Shown: positions 31,501 to 43,340, numbered from the stretch's first letter. The stretch: 64,000 nucleotides of DNA from Hyphodiscus hymeniophilus (GCA_016508695.1 VNKQ01000007.1:1116001-1180000); one strand, 5' to 3'. Translations and numbers: made by a program. The notes: generated by a model not told the origin, from the letters alone.

Positions 31501-32746
31501 CTTGAATCGGTATGCCAACTTGTGAGATGTCCACATATTCCATTTGTCTAACTTTAGACTCCAGTTCGAGATCATCGGGGCGCTTCATAGCGCAGAGCCT
31601 AGGATAGAGAACGGTGTCGTGTACTTGTTCCGTTACATATCGCTCGATCAGACGCTCGACGACAGGCCCTGTAAGATCTGTTGTTGCACCTAGCAGAGAA
31701 AGTTGCTGTTTATCCACCATCTGAAATAGATCTATAGCGGCTGTCACAGCAGTCTCCAGAGCCCCACGCATGACATCCTCGTCGTCTTCAGCATAAAAGT
31801 CCTCGACCGCCCGTCGTTCGATGTACCCATTCGGTCGAAAATTAGGAGCGGAATTCGTGCTGTTTGACCTCGCCTTTTTCATCGCCTTCGCTATAGGACC
31901 ATCTGGTAATGGATCTGGTATCATTGCAGCAGACGGGGGAGGCGGTAATGCCTTATCGAATACAGTGTTGAATTCTTTGAAAAGACGCTCTAGCCCAGGC
32001 TGCATTTGTCTCGCAATCATCGGAAAATTATTGAGAAGGTCATTGAAAGACTTGATGTCCTTCTTCTTCGGTAGAGAGCTGTCGGGTACAGGAATACTCT
32101 GCGAGGGTGCTTGAACGAGCGGAGAAGGTCTACCATCTGCAAGTCTTGGTGATAGTATCGCAGGAGTGATCTTGATCTCTTCGAAGATTCCTAGCAGAGG
32201 CCTCGAAATGTAGTAAACAAGCCATTGCCGTGGCTCTAAAGAGTCCGGGTACCATAACGTGTCAGTCAATAGCTGCGCCTGATTGAGCGTCTTGAAGCCT
32301 GGATATGGTCAGTCCAACCCCTTTCCTTAAACTGAACTCCCATTACCTTTATTGCTGTATACGAAGGCATCCTTCACCACTACCGTCCTGCCATTAATGG
32401 TTGTGTATTGTTTTGCCTTCCCTCTATTCTCGCGCATGCTCGGCGCATCCTTTCCCCCGCCGTCGCAGTTGTGTTGGCAGGTATCCGCAAGACATGGCTG
32501 CCGAGAAATTCCTCGGATCCAGCAAAGTCTGAGTAGAGAGCGCCGGACTCGCGATCGCGGGAAGAAAGGAGGATTTCAGTAGTAGGGACTAACAGAATCT
32601 AGCGGATTTGTGAGCATCAGGTAGCTGAAAGGGCATGCCAGATAGCTATGGGCAGTGGAAGCTCTTACGTGATGGTGGATAGGCGTACATTGCGACGGTA
32701 AGGCGCTCTTGAAGAAGGCGGACAGGAAAGGGTTTAAGGGTTGCAT
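28592..32746 (-). CDS. VPS9-ankyrin-PX-BAR-like endosomal protein (VRL1-like), with a 1-nt frame break
   Basis: Exons 32669-32746, 32347-32598, 29329-32298, 28592-29277; about 1,328 residues. Start MQPLNPFLSAFFKSALPS. Domains: VPS9 Rab5-GEF domain at about 290-480 (TINADTLVSLLLIVVIRAQV), Ser-rich linker, ankyrin repeats about 665-930 (NEGTTLLSAAVQLGHTELID, KFTALMVASKYGRLEMVRAL), PX domain about 935-1050 (RSLNDFEHLAKLLSLENPAS), and a helical BAR-like C-terminus. This order is that of yeast Vrl1, the VPS9 subunit of the endosomal VINE sorting-nexin coat. In exon 2 the frame FLGSHVLRIPANTTATAG must shift by one base in a G5 run (32454-32458 on the plus strand as CCCCC) to enter DAPSMRENRGKAKQYTTING. 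A 44-nt intron from GTCTTG would also restore frame but deletes conserved sequence, so a missing base is preferred. Confidence 0.8.
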
Positions 32747-33399
32747 ATATTCGACATTCGCGCGCCCGAAAAAAGACTGCACCGCAAGGCGTCAGTCCTG
32801 CGACGCTTTCGTTCAAGGATTCTGGTATCGCGAGCTTCCGGAGTACGTCGCGGTTGGTGAAGCGGAGGTTTAGGTCGAGGATAATTTTGGGCGTCTACAG
32901 GATCCTTAAGATGCAGATAGGCTTGCAAATGAATTCCGAGAGTTGCGTCAATATTATGTTGAAGAATATGTATGTATGATTCCAAAGCTCAATAAGCTGT
33001 GGCTTTAGATTCGTACCCAGCTCTTCAGACGACGCAACAACATCCATTATCCCGATCACGTGCACATATCTCTTATCGCTCAATGAGCTTATGTAATCAA
33101 AGCTCTTATCAGTAGTCTTGGGAAACACCCTATAACACCTCTATTCTCCCATTCTTCCACTTTACTTTGGTGGGAATAGCCAAACTACCCCACTGTTGAT
33201 GCTATCCACTTCCATTTTGAACCAATTATCTAGGTAGGACAGGTCTCCAAGTCAGAGGAGAAGTAAATACCACACTGTTGCCCCTCTTCTGACTCTTTTC
33301 AATTTTTCAAATTTCAATTCTCATCTCTCTAGCTACCTCTTCCAATCCGTCTTTGATCGTGATACTTCGCCTTATTTCTAGATGAGCTGCAAGCTCACA
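32747..33399. promoter_or_regulatory. Upstream region between two divergent genes
   Basis: 650 bp between the VRL1-like start and the polysaccharide deacetylase start. An open frame continues a short way upstream of the VRL1-like ATG (to about 32890) but without family likeness. No other feature. Confidence 0.4.
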
Positions 33400-34427
33400 A
33401 TGGGCAAGAAGCGAGTTCTTTGCGGTTATGGCGTTGATATAGATGCTGTCGCAGGCTGGCTTGGTTCTTATGGTGGAGAAGACTCGTCCAACGATATCAG
33501 CAGAGGTACAATCTGCCTACTGCAGACTCCCTAGCTATTCGCTAACTGAGAGAGGCATGTTTGCTGGAACCATTGGAACGCGCCGCCTACTCAAGCTCTT
33601 TGAGAAGAACAATATGAAAGCAACCTGGTTCATCCCGGGACACTCCCTCGAAACTTTCCCAGAAGAATGTGCCATGGTTCGGGATGCTGGCCACGAAATC
33701 GGTCTTCATGGGTATTCGCACGAGAACCCCGCGGATATGACCATCGAGCAGCAACGGGATGTCCTCGATAAGACCTACAAACTGTTGACTACCTTCTGCG
33801 GTGGGAAGCCGCCAAAAGGAAGTGTGGCGCCATGGTGGGAAACCTCAAAAGAAGGTGCCGAGCTGTTGTTGAGCTATGGAATCGAATACGACCATAGCAT
33901 GTCCCATGAAGATTGCCAGATGTATTGGCTGAGGATCGGAGATACTTGGACGAAGATTGACTACACTAAAAAGGCAGAGGATTGGATGAAGCCCTTGGTG
34001 AGGGGGAAACCAACTGGCTTGGTAGAAATCCCGGGTTCTTGGTATATCGATGACCTTCCTCCCATGATGTTTATCAAGAACTCGCCAAACAGTCATGGAT
34101 GGGTCAACCCCAGAGATGTGGAGGATATTTGGAAAGACCACTTCGATTACTTCTACGAAAACTATGATGAATTTATCTTCCCAATGACAATTCACCCTGA
34201 CGTCTCTGGAAGACCGCACGTTCTTCTGATGCATCAACGGTATTTTTCTTCCCACCCTGACCGTTCCGTACACGTCCTAATGGCATAGAATTATCGATCA
34301 CATCAACAAGCATGAAGGAGTCGAATGGGTCACCTTTGAGCAAATGTCTGCTGATTTCAAGAGCAAGAATACACCAGAAGAGGGTGCTCTGATGCCTGCA
34401 CCAGTTGGAGCAATGCTCAAGAACTAA
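33400..34427 (+). CDS. Polysaccharide deacetylase-family protein (PuuE/HpPgdA-like), cytosolic
   Basis: Exons 33400-33505, 33555-34239, 34289-34427 with two 49-nt introns; 309 residues. The start MGKKRVLCGYGVDIDAVAGW fits the family; an in-frame ATG 18 nt earlier is possible. NodB-fold marks: catalytic/metal Asp in YGVDIDAVAGW, ATWFIPGHSLETFPEE, metal histidines in DAGHEIGLHGYSHENP, then GSVAPWW and EIPGSWYIDD, and the late FPMTIHPDVSGRPHVLLMHQ strand. This subgroup (cyclic-imidase/allantoinase-like or peptidoglycan-deacetylase-like) has no signal peptide and is usually about 300 residues, as here, so an intracellular amide or imide substrate is more likely than chitin. The exact substrate is unknown. 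Confidence 0.85.
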
Positions 34428-34999
34428 ATCTAGTTAGACATTTAATCTTTCAATCTCGAAGAACAACCAAGCATTTAATATTCTCTCCAATTGGGGAGAC
34501 GGTCAGTGCGGCTGGGCACGAGCTAGTTCGTTTCCTGTACAAGTTAAAGATATTACAGCTAATGCAACCTTCAAGTATGCCAATTCTAACAGAAACAAAA
34601 CCATGCAAGTTACTGTACCATAAGAAAGATCATTAGTGCGTGGAGCAGGCAAAACCAACATCATTTCTATCACTCTTCATTTGAGGGAAAGCAAGCACCA
34701 AACGCAGCAGAGGAGGAAGGGTTTCTTTTGTTCGGCACATGCCAAGTATAGTACACTATTTGTACATCTTCAGCAAAATATGTGGTATTATCGAAGAGTG
34801 GCGAGAGGGCCTCGAAAGCCCATTTAAATCTGACCTGGTCGTCGATAGACAAGCCTCTCCTGCCTCAAAACTGTGAACTCCGTAACTCCATAATTTCACA
34901 CATGTGGTGTACAATCACCAGCCCTATTTTTATCGCTATGCAGCCGCATCAATTCGAAACCCATCCTAGAATGAAACAGGAACCAGGTAGAAATGTCGA
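34428..34999. other. Intergenic region between convergent genes
   Basis: 570 bp holding the 3' ends of the deacetylase gene and TIM44. Nothing else seen. Confidence 0.5.
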
Positions 35000-36678
35000 T
35001 CAGATATAATCCCGTCCGCTCTTCTGCAACTCAATAAGTTTCCAGCCGCCAGTCTCCGGATTCGTAACTTCATCCGGTAATCTCGTAACGCCGATAGCGT
35101 ATGTGACAAGCTGCACTTTGTCCTCCATACCAGCAGCCAGCTCGTTTGTATCCACTTTGCGATAGACATGCACCTCTTGCGTTCTGCATGAGATAATAAA
35201 TACGGGTACATCGCCAGGCTCCAGTAGTCGGGCGCTGACAATGTCCACATGCCGAATATCAAGAATGCGCCCATCGGATTTCAAGCCAGCAGTCTTGTAT
35301 TGCTTTGTTAAGGCATCGTACACAGAGAACTGTGCAGCAGATAGCCAAAGTCGCAAGGTCTCGGTATCTCCTTTGACATAAGCGTCAAGAACTTCAGGGA
35401 GGATGTATTCGCGCATATCTTGTAGAAAGGGCTCCATCTTGAAGGTAGGATCCATTTCTCTGAACTTTTTTATCACCATAGCTGTTTCATTTTCTGCGAA
35501 GAACCCAGCAACTCTATCGGTGATGCTGCGCGCGGTCGAGATGAAAGGATTTTCGGATTCGTTGTATGCAGATTTCATGGCAAATATGTTTTGCACTACT
35601 TTGTTGGAATCACGGAACTCACGCCAAGATTCTTTCCAGGCTGCGTCTTTATGGAGTGTAACGTTTGTGCCGGCGCTATTGAGTCAGTTTTGTACTCGGA
35701 TGAGGAAAGCGGGACATACTCTGGATCTTCCTCAGCAGGCTTGGTAGGCTTCCCACCACCTGCTTGTGCCTGTCGACTTTCTCGTAGCTCCCTTGCTTTT
35801 CGTCTTTCTTCCTTTTCCACCCACCCTCCGTACCTGGAGCTGCTACCATCATCGATAACATCCTTAACATTCTTGTATGCCTCGGTCTCTCGAATTGGTC
35901 GTGTGCCTTTCTCAATCACACTTGCTGTGGCGTTAACTGTAACTCGAACTCCCTTGACTACAGGCGTTTCCCATGTCCACGCAGCTCCTTTACCAACAGC
36001 ACCGGCTGTTGTCTTCAGAACATTTCCAGCTGTAGATGACACAGCTCCCGTGGTAGATTCATAGGCTTGGCGCGCACGCCTAACTGATTCATTCTCCGTA
36101 AATTGTTGAGCACCGGCAGCCAAAGCTTTCGTAGATTCGTTCCATTCCTTCGAAGCTTTGAATTCGCTCTGTAGTGTATCGGTGAAGACTTGCCATGGTG
36201 ACTTGTCTCCGTGTGGTGGCGGTGGTGGAGGAGCTTCTTTCTTCTCCTCCTTTTTCCCTTCGTCCTCCTCTCCTTCACTCTTCTCGTCTTTGGCTTTCTC
36301 TCCGCTAGACGTAGAGTCCTCTGTGGAAGCGCTTTTGGCGCTATCCTCTGCCACCGGCTCCTCTTTGACTGACTCGGTTTTGGAGGTTTGTGTGTCGCCT
36401 TCCTTATCCTTCTCTAACCTCGAAGAGTATCCAAATCTTCTGATCGAAACGTCTGGCACAAAGCCGATATCATCTCGAAGGAAACGTGGTCGTAAAGCAG
36501 GAGGGTATGAAAGAGACCCTGATGTCGAAGACTGTATTGAGAAGGCGCGCAAACTCGTACGCTGAGTCTGTCGAAGTAATTGTCTGAAAGCCGCCGTCTC
36601 TCCATTCGAGCGTCTCACTGCCAATCTGAGATTGCCATTCAATGGCACTCTCAGACTAACATGTCGTAAGCCGTTCAT
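35000..36678 (-). CDS. TIM44: Mitochondrial import motor subunit Tim44
   Basis: Exons 35720-36678 and 35000-35675, intron 44 nt with GTATGT donor; about 544 residues. The N-terminus MNGLRHVSLRVPLNGNLRL is a basic amphipathic matrix-targeting sequence, followed by a Lys/Glu-rich charged region and a poly-Pro run (about residue 155). The middle has the helical membrane/Hsp70-binding part (WQVFTDTLQSEFKASKEWNE, WETPVVKGVRVTVNATASVI). The C-terminal Tim44 domain is clear: NPFISTARSITDRVAGFFAE, FLQDMREYILPEVLDAYVKG, ARLLEPGDVPVFIISCRTQE. Tim44 tethers mtHsp70 to the TIM23 channel at the inner membrane. It shares a 172-bp divergent promoter with the mitoribosomal gene uS11m. Confidence 0.93.
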
Positions 36679-36850
36679 GTTGATTAAAAAGTGACCAGAC
36701 AACTTGACATTTCTTGCTGTTGTGACGGGGAGTGGAAGATGCTGGACAACATTTTCCCGGCACCCATGCTTCGGACCGGGTGCACATTTCGCCGATCAGT
36801 GCTCAACTTTCTCAAGATTGCTCCAGAATAACAGAGACAAGATCAAAGCC
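36679..36850. promoter_or_regulatory. 172-bp divergent promoter of TIM44 and uS11m
   Basis: The two ATGs are only 172 bp apart on opposite strands and both products go to the mitochondrial matrix side, so this is a compact bidirectional promoter. No specific binding site is claimed. Confidence 0.6.
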
Positions 36851-37645
36851 ATGAGCAGGACTATATCGAAACGTCTGCTGGCACAATCGTCATTCTCGGC
36901 CCCCATAACGCCTGTGCCAGCACCCATATTACTTTCAAGATGTCTGCGGTCATTTTCGATTACACCCAGGAGAAAAGCCGAAGACGATGAAAGTACTCCT
37001 CCGCTGGGACCACAAAGGTCACCTACGTCTCCAACGCCTACTGCAAGATCGCCCATTGCAAAATCAATACCTCCAAATCCTCGCCGACTAAATAATGTAG
37101 CGCCAATCTCTCCCTCACTCCACCCCAAAGCTACCACTTCCTCAGCCGGCATGACGAATCTTCTCTCCAGTCTTCTGAACGCGAATCAACAGTCACGAGC
37201 CGACACCCGTCTACGTTACGATAGCTTTACCTCCTCAGATGGGAGCCTCATTCCCTCTCAAGCTGAAGTGGCTGAAGCTCACCACTTCCACATTTACGCA
37301 ACAAGACACAACACACATATCACCGTCACACGACCAGATCGCTCGCCTCTGATCTCGGTATCTTCTGGAAATATTGGCTTTAGGCATGCGGGAAGGAAGC
37401 ATTTCGATTCGGCGTTCCAACTGGCGAGTTATGTATTAGGGCGGATGAACGAGAGTGGTATGAGTGCGGAGATTCAGAGGTTGGAAGTTATATTGAGAGG
37501 ATACGGAGCTGGACGTGAAGCTGTTACTAAAGCCTTACTTGGCACAGAGGGACGCTTTCTCAGAAACAAAGTCATCAAGGTTGCGGATGCTACGAGGTTG
37601 AAGTTTGGTGGCACCAGAAGTAAGAAGCCTAGACGTTTGGGTTAG
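36851..37645 (+). CDS. mrps18: Mitochondrial small-subunit ribosomal protein uS11m
   Basis: Single exon of 264 residues. The start MSRTISKRLLAQSSFSAPIT is a matrix-targeting sequence with a likely cleavage after RSFSITPRR. After a Ser/Pro linker, the C-terminal 130 residues are uS11: HHFHIYATRHNTHITVTRPD, ISVSSGNIGFRHAGRKHFDS, LEVILRGYGAGREAVTKALL, and the C-terminal VADATRLKFGGTRSKKPRRL. uS11 sits on the platform of the small subunit near the mRNA exit. The longer frame to 36704 has no ATG before this one and is not used. Confidence 0.9.
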   Translation: MSRTISKRLLAQSSFSAPITPVPAPILLSRCLRSFSITPRRKAEDDESTPPLGPQRSPTSPTPTARSPIAKSIPPNPRRLNNVAPISPSLHPKATTSSAGMTNLLSSLLNANQQSRADTRLRYDSFTSSDGSLIPSQAEVAEAHHFHIYATRHNTHITVTRPDRSPLISVSSGNIGFRHAGRKHFDSAFQLASYVLGRMNESGMSAEIQRLEVILRGYGAGREAVTKALLGTEGRFLRNKVIKVADATRLKFGGTRSKKPRRLG

Positions 37646-37819
37646 ACTTAGCATATGCTGGAGTTCAGTGCCTTGTAGGATTATGGATGGTATCACTTTA
37701 ATTTCCACAACTTAGAGAAGTCTAAACTGGTATCTTCTAAAGAGTCCAACGCCTGTAATGAAAAAGGGAGCTGAAACGCCATGCCGCTCAAAGACAAATT
37801 CCAATCCTGACCGAATTCC

Positions 37820-38671
37820 TCAACGGATAGGTGCTCGTTCAGAGAGTGGTACAACACGTCCAGAAGTATCCCTCACAGGACCTTTGCCTTTTCCAGTCCC
37901 ACCTTGCCGCCTCTCTTCCTCGCTAGACCATTCATCATCATCTGTGAGATCTTCCCTCATACTTGTATCGAAGCTATGCCTCTGATGACTGGTATCGGTA
38001 TCACCCAACATCCTGCTCGTTTCATTAGTTCTCCCATGCTCATTTTCATCCTCGTCCAACAGCTCTCCATCCGCAGTGTCAAAGTCCGGAGGCGCAATCC
38101 ATTCTTTTGGTACAACACAAGGCAACGCAACGCCAATACTCGCAGCGCGATTCAACCACGCAGGCCCTGGTCTGCTAGTCAACTTCTCGCACAGATAAGC
38201 AGTGAAATGGTTGCAATTCTTTGTCAATAGATTGTAGGAAGTGCCTTGGAATGCTTCGGAAGCTTCTTTAATTATAGCGTCAATTTCGTCTTGCGGGGAG
38301 ACTGTGAAACCTTGTAGGATCTCGCACTTGAATGTTCCGCCTGGAGGTTCAGTTCTAGGTCTCGTCCAGTAGACTCCCGTCATATTGCGCTTATCATGTC
38401 CTCCGTACGCGTATTCTTTGCCATTGATGACAACGCCGGAATGTAAGAGGGATGCGCCAACTGTCCAGAGGATGGAAGCAAGTCTTCCGGGCTGAGGATG
38501 TTGTTAGCAAAGTATGTGGGAGCAGGAACGTCGCTGGCAAGGCCATAGAAAGCAAAGTGAACGTACTGGAAGCAGATCATATACATTGATGACAATCTTA
38601 GTCTTCTGCAAGGAAAGTGTCGACCTGTGATTGTGGCCTGATGCTTTCCTCGAGCTGTTCTTGGAAGACAT
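37820..38671 (-). CDS. PPPDE (DeSI-type) cysteine peptidase
   Basis: Exons 38567-38671 and 37820-38491, intron 75 nt; 258 residues. The PPPDE papain-like domain fills residues 20-165: VINVYDLLPPGRLASILWTV, the catalytic His in GASLLHSGVVINGKEYAYGG, and the catalytic Cys in SYNLLTKNCNHFTAYLCEKL. These proteases (DeSI-1/2 in animals) remove SUMO or ubiquitin from targets or act as small thioesterases. The C-terminal 90 residues are acidic and disordered (DDDEWSSEEERRQ). The first exon is Lys/Ser-rich. It is divergent from OLA1, whose start is 418 bp away. Confidence 0.88.
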
Positions 38672-39088
38672 TTTGTAGGAAAAAGGCAAATTGAGAATAA
38701 GATGCTAGGAGAATTCAAAAGAGGGTATTGATTGATTCCGTCATGTACAAGCAGTACGATGTGGGTCTCTTTCAAAGGAATGCCTTCGTCTGATCTGAAC
38801 TCGCATCGGGTATCGGTGGTGAATTTATCCGTATCACGTGCAGCTTGCAAAGAAACAAATTCTGCTCTGCAAAGCCAATCATCGCACAAACCCAACGAGG
38901 GAGGTTAACCACCACTCTCAAGGCTGTTGCCCACCATCACCACGACGTCCACATTTGGTGCTCAACGCCTCTTCTCTTCTATTTCCCTCATTTTACAAAG
39001 GTCTGCAGCAAGAACTGCGACCCAGAATCAGAGCCTGCTTAGCTGCACGGTTTTCTTCACAACAACAAGGTCGAAATCGGGTAAAAAA
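38672..39088. promoter_or_regulatory. Divergent promoter region of the PPPDE gene and OLA1
   Basis: 417 bp between opposite start codons. No coding signal. Confidence 0.5.
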
Positions 39089-40568
39089 ATGCCTCCCAAG
39101 AAGGCAGTGAAGGAGGAGAAGATCCTGCTGGGCAGGCCGGGTAATAACTTGAAGAGCGGAATCGTATGTAGTACCCAATTGCAAGGTTTGTATTTGGCTA
39201 ATAGCTGCAGGTTGGCCTGGCAAACGTTGGAAAGTCAACTCTCTTTCAAGCTATCACCAAGTGCTCTCTAGGAAACCCTGCCGTAAGCACCAAACATCAT
39301 TTTTTGCGTAACAAGGCTGATCTTAACAGAACTTCCCATTTGCCACCATCGATCCTGAAGAATCGAGAGTCATTGTTCCAGACGAAAGATATGACTGGCT
39401 TTGCGAAAAATATAATCCCAAGTCTCGCGTTCCTGCCCATCTCACTATCTACGATATTGCCGGCTTAACTCGAGGTGCTTCAACTGGTGCCGGACTTGGA
39501 AATGCCTTCTTATCACATATCCGTGCTGTCGACGCTATTTTCCAAGTCGTTCGCTGCTTCGACGATGCAGAGATCATTCATGTTGAAGGAGATGTCGACC
39601 CAGTCCGAGATCTGACTATCATCAGCGAAGAATTGCGCATCAAAGATATCGAGTTCACTGAGAAGGCTCTTGAAAACTTGAAGAAGCAAACAAGACGAGG
39701 TGGTCAAAGTCTTGAAATGAAAAAGCTCAAGGAGGAAGAAGCAACAGTCGAGAAGATCTTGAAATTATTACAAGATGGTGGTGATGTTCGAAAAGGAACA
39801 TGGTCTCCTAAAGAGGTACGTTCTACTTTAGTTATGTCTCCTTACCTCTCTTACATGATGACAAAGGGCCATGAGGCCTGAATAATCCCAGCTCGTCGAA
39901 TACCTCAACTAAACGCAGAGAGTATACTGAGATACGAAACCCGTTCTGATTCAATTTTTTAACATCACGCATTCTTGTTCTTTTGTTCTCGCCTAGCTGC
40001 TAACGAGAATCAAAAGGTCGAAGTTATCAATCCCCTCTTCCTCCTCACAGCCAAGCCCGTCGTCTATCTCATCAACTTGAGCGAGAAAGATTACATCCGA
40101 AAGAAGAACAAGCATCTTGCCAAGGTCATGGAATGGATCAAGGAACATGCAGCGGGCGATCCCATCATGCCTATTTCCATCTGCCTCGAAGAACGTCTCA
40201 CCCGATTTGAAACTGACAAGGAAGTTGCAGAGGAACTCAAGACTCTTGGTGTTGAGTCAGCGTTGCCCAAGATCATTACCTCTATGCGTAAAGTTTTGAA
40301 CTTGGGAAGCTTCTTCACCACTGGCACGGACGAGGTCAGGCAATGGACAATCCGGAATGGTACCAAGGCTCCGCAAGCTGCTGGTGTTATTCATGGTGAT
40401 TTCGAGAAGACTTTCATTCAAGTGATTGTGTATAACTTTGCTGCTTTAAAGGAATTTGGCGATGAGGCTGAGATCAAGGCGAAAGGGAAGATGATGACGA
40501 AAGGAAAAGATTATGTCGTGGAAGATGGGGATATCATTCTTGTCAAGGCTGGCGCTGCGAAGGGATAG
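39089..40568 (+). CDS. OLA1: Obg-like ATPase Ola1/YchF
   Basis: Exons 39089-39163, 39211-39282, 39330-39815, 40017-40568; introns 47, 47 and 201 nt; 394 residues, the family's usual length. P-loop GLANVGKST is completed by the exon 1/2 junction; switch region NFPFATIDPEESRVIVPDER; DIAGLTRGAS is the G3 motif; the G4 motif is NLSE instead of NKxD, which is why the YchF branch binds ATP rather than GTP. A coiled-coil insert lies around FTEKALENLKKQTRRGGQSL, and a TGS domain ends the protein (GDFEKTFIQVIVYNFAALKE). Ola1 binds ribosomes and affects stress and translation. The 201-nt last intron is unusually long for this window. Confidence 0.95.
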
Positions 40569-42215
40569 ACAATCAAATTCGCATTGCAATCGTTTGGGTG
40601 TTTTGCCTCGAGCTGAATATGTTTCTCCTCGTCGATCACGTGGCCAGTGCTCAACCCTCAGCCCTTCAGACTAGCAAGTCAATAGGTAGAACGTATATCA
40701 TCCCACGAATGACGTGAGTGACCAAGTGGTAACGTTGAACCAAACATCCTAATCGTTCGGAGCGTTTGAGCAATTTGTGCTTTTTCCTAATCGATTGGAA
40801 TTGCGAACAGTGTAGGGGACAATGTTCAGGAAATGGAAAAGGCCTAAAACACTCAAACCTCGTAAGAGATTAGGATATATGGCAAGACAGACCTCAGAAT
40901 CAGGAGACCTCAAAGGCTCAAACTCTCGGTGAACAATAGTCCCGATGGCTTCTGGCAGTTGCGTGGTGCGTGCCCCTCTACGGCCGCTTGGATATTGAGA
41001 TTTCGTTTGGTAGTGTCCGTATCTTTGGTATCATTAGCACACATCGGGATAGCGTCCTTCAAACATGAGTAAGAAGCTGGTATTCAACGGCTGATTGATC
41101 AAAGACCCAAGAAGTCGGAGGGAGCTTCAAATACACATTAGCAGGCTAGATGGCTTTGCACGTGACCTGTCGCATGACCATACTTATCAAGCCTGGCAGC
41201 ATAAGGCGGCTCAACATCTCAAGTCTCCCCCAAAATATGTAACTCTAGCATTGGGAATCTCGTTGATCAGTACTGCCCTATCGAGTGACCCTTTCTGGAT
41301 GCGCTGCATTTTGTTTGCAGGGTATTGTGTCCATTGACAGTCACGCTCGATGCGAGAGAGTCGACGGACAAACTAGTGTTATTCCCACTTCACTTGCCCG
41401 CAAGGGGATCTCAGTGTGATATGTTTCATCGTGGCTGGGGATATGCTTATTACACTTGCTTGGCAGCTCATTAGCAGGGTAAGGCTTTGTTTAAAGATGA
41501 CAGTTCAGGCCTACCATGTCAGGACATCAAGATATGAAGAGGATCACTCCTTATCCATGGATGAACGATTTGACATGTTGACGTAGGAATGCTTTTTGGC
41601 TCAAATATATGGTGACATAGATGATCAAGCAATCCTCAAAAGCAAGCAGGATTTAGTGAGTCTAGATCGAAATTTTGACAATATAACATTTGCCCGCATG
41701 TGTCTTACTTCGCGCACTTCCAATAGCTGTGAAGCCATTGCAATAATCTTTTCTATCGAATACAGCGCGCCGCGGGCTAACCGTGCTATGTGGCAAGTCC
41801 AGAAGTCCATTTTATTACCCAAGGGGATTCTTCAGGTGAAGACACTTCAAACGAATGCTGGCAATTAGGGTAAGAATCTTCCAACAACGATTTGTAAGGG
41901 AATGCCTCAAAATGAGTACTATTTGGAGGAAGACAAATCTTCGGAGGTCATTTATTCCTTGAGCGGAGTCTCTTGACTACTAGAAGCAAGATATAGCTCC
42001 ATTTGATTCATGGGCACTGCCACCAGATTCGTTTTGTGGTTGTGGTCGATGACAGCCGTCATCGGTACTCAAATCGTCAATATCTCCCAGTCGAGAACAC
42101 AATGCCTAGTGATGATTGTAAACCAGACTGAAAAATTCGGGTACATGAACAATGTCTCAACTCGCAGCAGATCTCAAGATTTCTCAGTTCCTGGAGAATT
42201 TAGACCATCACCACC
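40569..42215. other. Long intergenic region, no supported gene
   Basis: 1.65 kb. Frames at 41095-41337 and 41596-41868 are short and unsupported. The last 100 bp should contain the promoter of the gene at 42216. Confidence 0.5.
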
Positions 42216-43103
42216 ATGAGTGCTCCATCCTCCTCCTCCTGTTCGTTAACGCCCACATCATCGTCCTCAGCAACAGTCACCCAGGGGGCAACTCCAGCAG
42301 TGCATCCGCACATTCGATTCCACAAATTCCTCACTTTAGAGCCATGCGACGGCAAGTTCGTAAATGTTCCAATCGTCGACTGCCCTCCAAGGACTTCCGA
42401 CATTCTGGCCGGTCGCAGCCTCATCCAATACAATCCCAACGCCAATCCTGGACATCAGTATCGGCACAGAGGAATGGTCAACGCTAAGCTTCAAGCAAAA
42501 CGCTTCTATAAACTCTTGTTGTCATACAATAAGCAACTCCTCAGATTCGTGGACACCGTCCACGAGCCTTATTGCGAAATCTCCCTGCGGTGCGAAATTT
42601 GCAATAAAATCGAAGTCATGAAAGGAATCAGGCTTCAGTACCCCAAGAAGGAAAAGGGTCGCTTTCGGTTCTATTCGAATCTAGCTGAGGACATAGAATG
42701 GCTTCTGACGGAGTGCATCCTGATTTTGAGAGAGCGACAGGAGTTATTTTACAACATCTCGTATTGTTCCTTCGGACCTCGTCCCCCTCACCGGCGGCTT
42801 GACTTACAGGCTTGGGAAGAATCAGCGAAGGGGCTCCTGGAATTGTACGATATTTTGAGAGACCCGAACCTTGAGAGGCTCTGGAAGGTTTGGGAACCTG
42901 TAATGACGGCTCATCTTACTTTCACTTGTGCGGATTTCAAGGAATCTGATGAGCTCGTTGAACTATGGTTTAAGGAGGAGAGAAGAAGAGAGCAGCGGAA
43001 TGCGATTGAAGATTTGATGAAGGGTGACAATGGGAATCTGCTCGTTTATGTGTTGCAAACAGACTATGCCAGGAGCAAGAAGGTGAGGTTTCAACTAGAT
43101 TAG
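42216..43103 (+). CDS. Unknown protein, probably lineage-specific
   Basis: Single exon of 295 residues. After a Ser/Thr-rich start comes a conserved-looking domain: IRFHKFLTLEPCDGKFVNVP, a CxxC pair in LRCEICNKIEVMKG, then an all-helical C-terminal half (LAEDIEWLLTECILILRERQ, WEESAKGLLELYDILRDPNL, LVELWFKEERRREQRNAIED). No membrane segment or signal peptide. I do not recognise the family. The helical half resembles, at low identity, the decayed gene immediately downstream (the FY-x-x-SYC and W-x-x-SAK-x-L patterns and the final LVxYxxxxD), so the two are likely tandem paralogues. Confidence 0.65.
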   Translation: MSAPSSSSCSLTPTSSSSATVTQGATPAVHPHIRFHKFLTLEPCDGKFVNVPIVDCPPRTSDILAGRSLIQYNPNANPGHQYRHRGMVNAKLQAKRFYKLLLSYNKQLLRFVDTVHEPYCEISLRCEICNKIEVMKGIRLQYPKKEKGRFRFYSNLAEDIEWLLTECILILRERQELFYNISYCSFGPRPPHRRLDLQAWEESAKGLLELYDILRDPNLERLWKVWEPVMTAHLTFTCADFKESDELVELWFKEERRREQRNAIEDLMKGDNGNLLVYVLQTDYARSKKVRFQLD

Positions 43104-43340
43104 TGATAGCATAGACTTCTGAATAGAGGGCATTCAGATGACAAGGTAACTGATGCTAGCAATGTTTACTGCCCTTGACATGTGCGGTGGCATTACGAAC
43201 TGGACTGCTGCACCAGTCTAATTTGAAACGAACTGAACGACTGAATTTATAAAACTTCTTCTTCCAAAGCGTTTTTTGTGAAATTCTTTTCGAGGCTAGC
43301 ACAACTACCGTATCACTTACAAACTTACAAAGATTACTTC

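Noticed and set aside
33443..34288. Unspliced single-exon model for the deacetylase
   Set aside because: It loses the catalytic YGVDIDAVAGW start and the true C-terminus; two 49-nt introns restore both.
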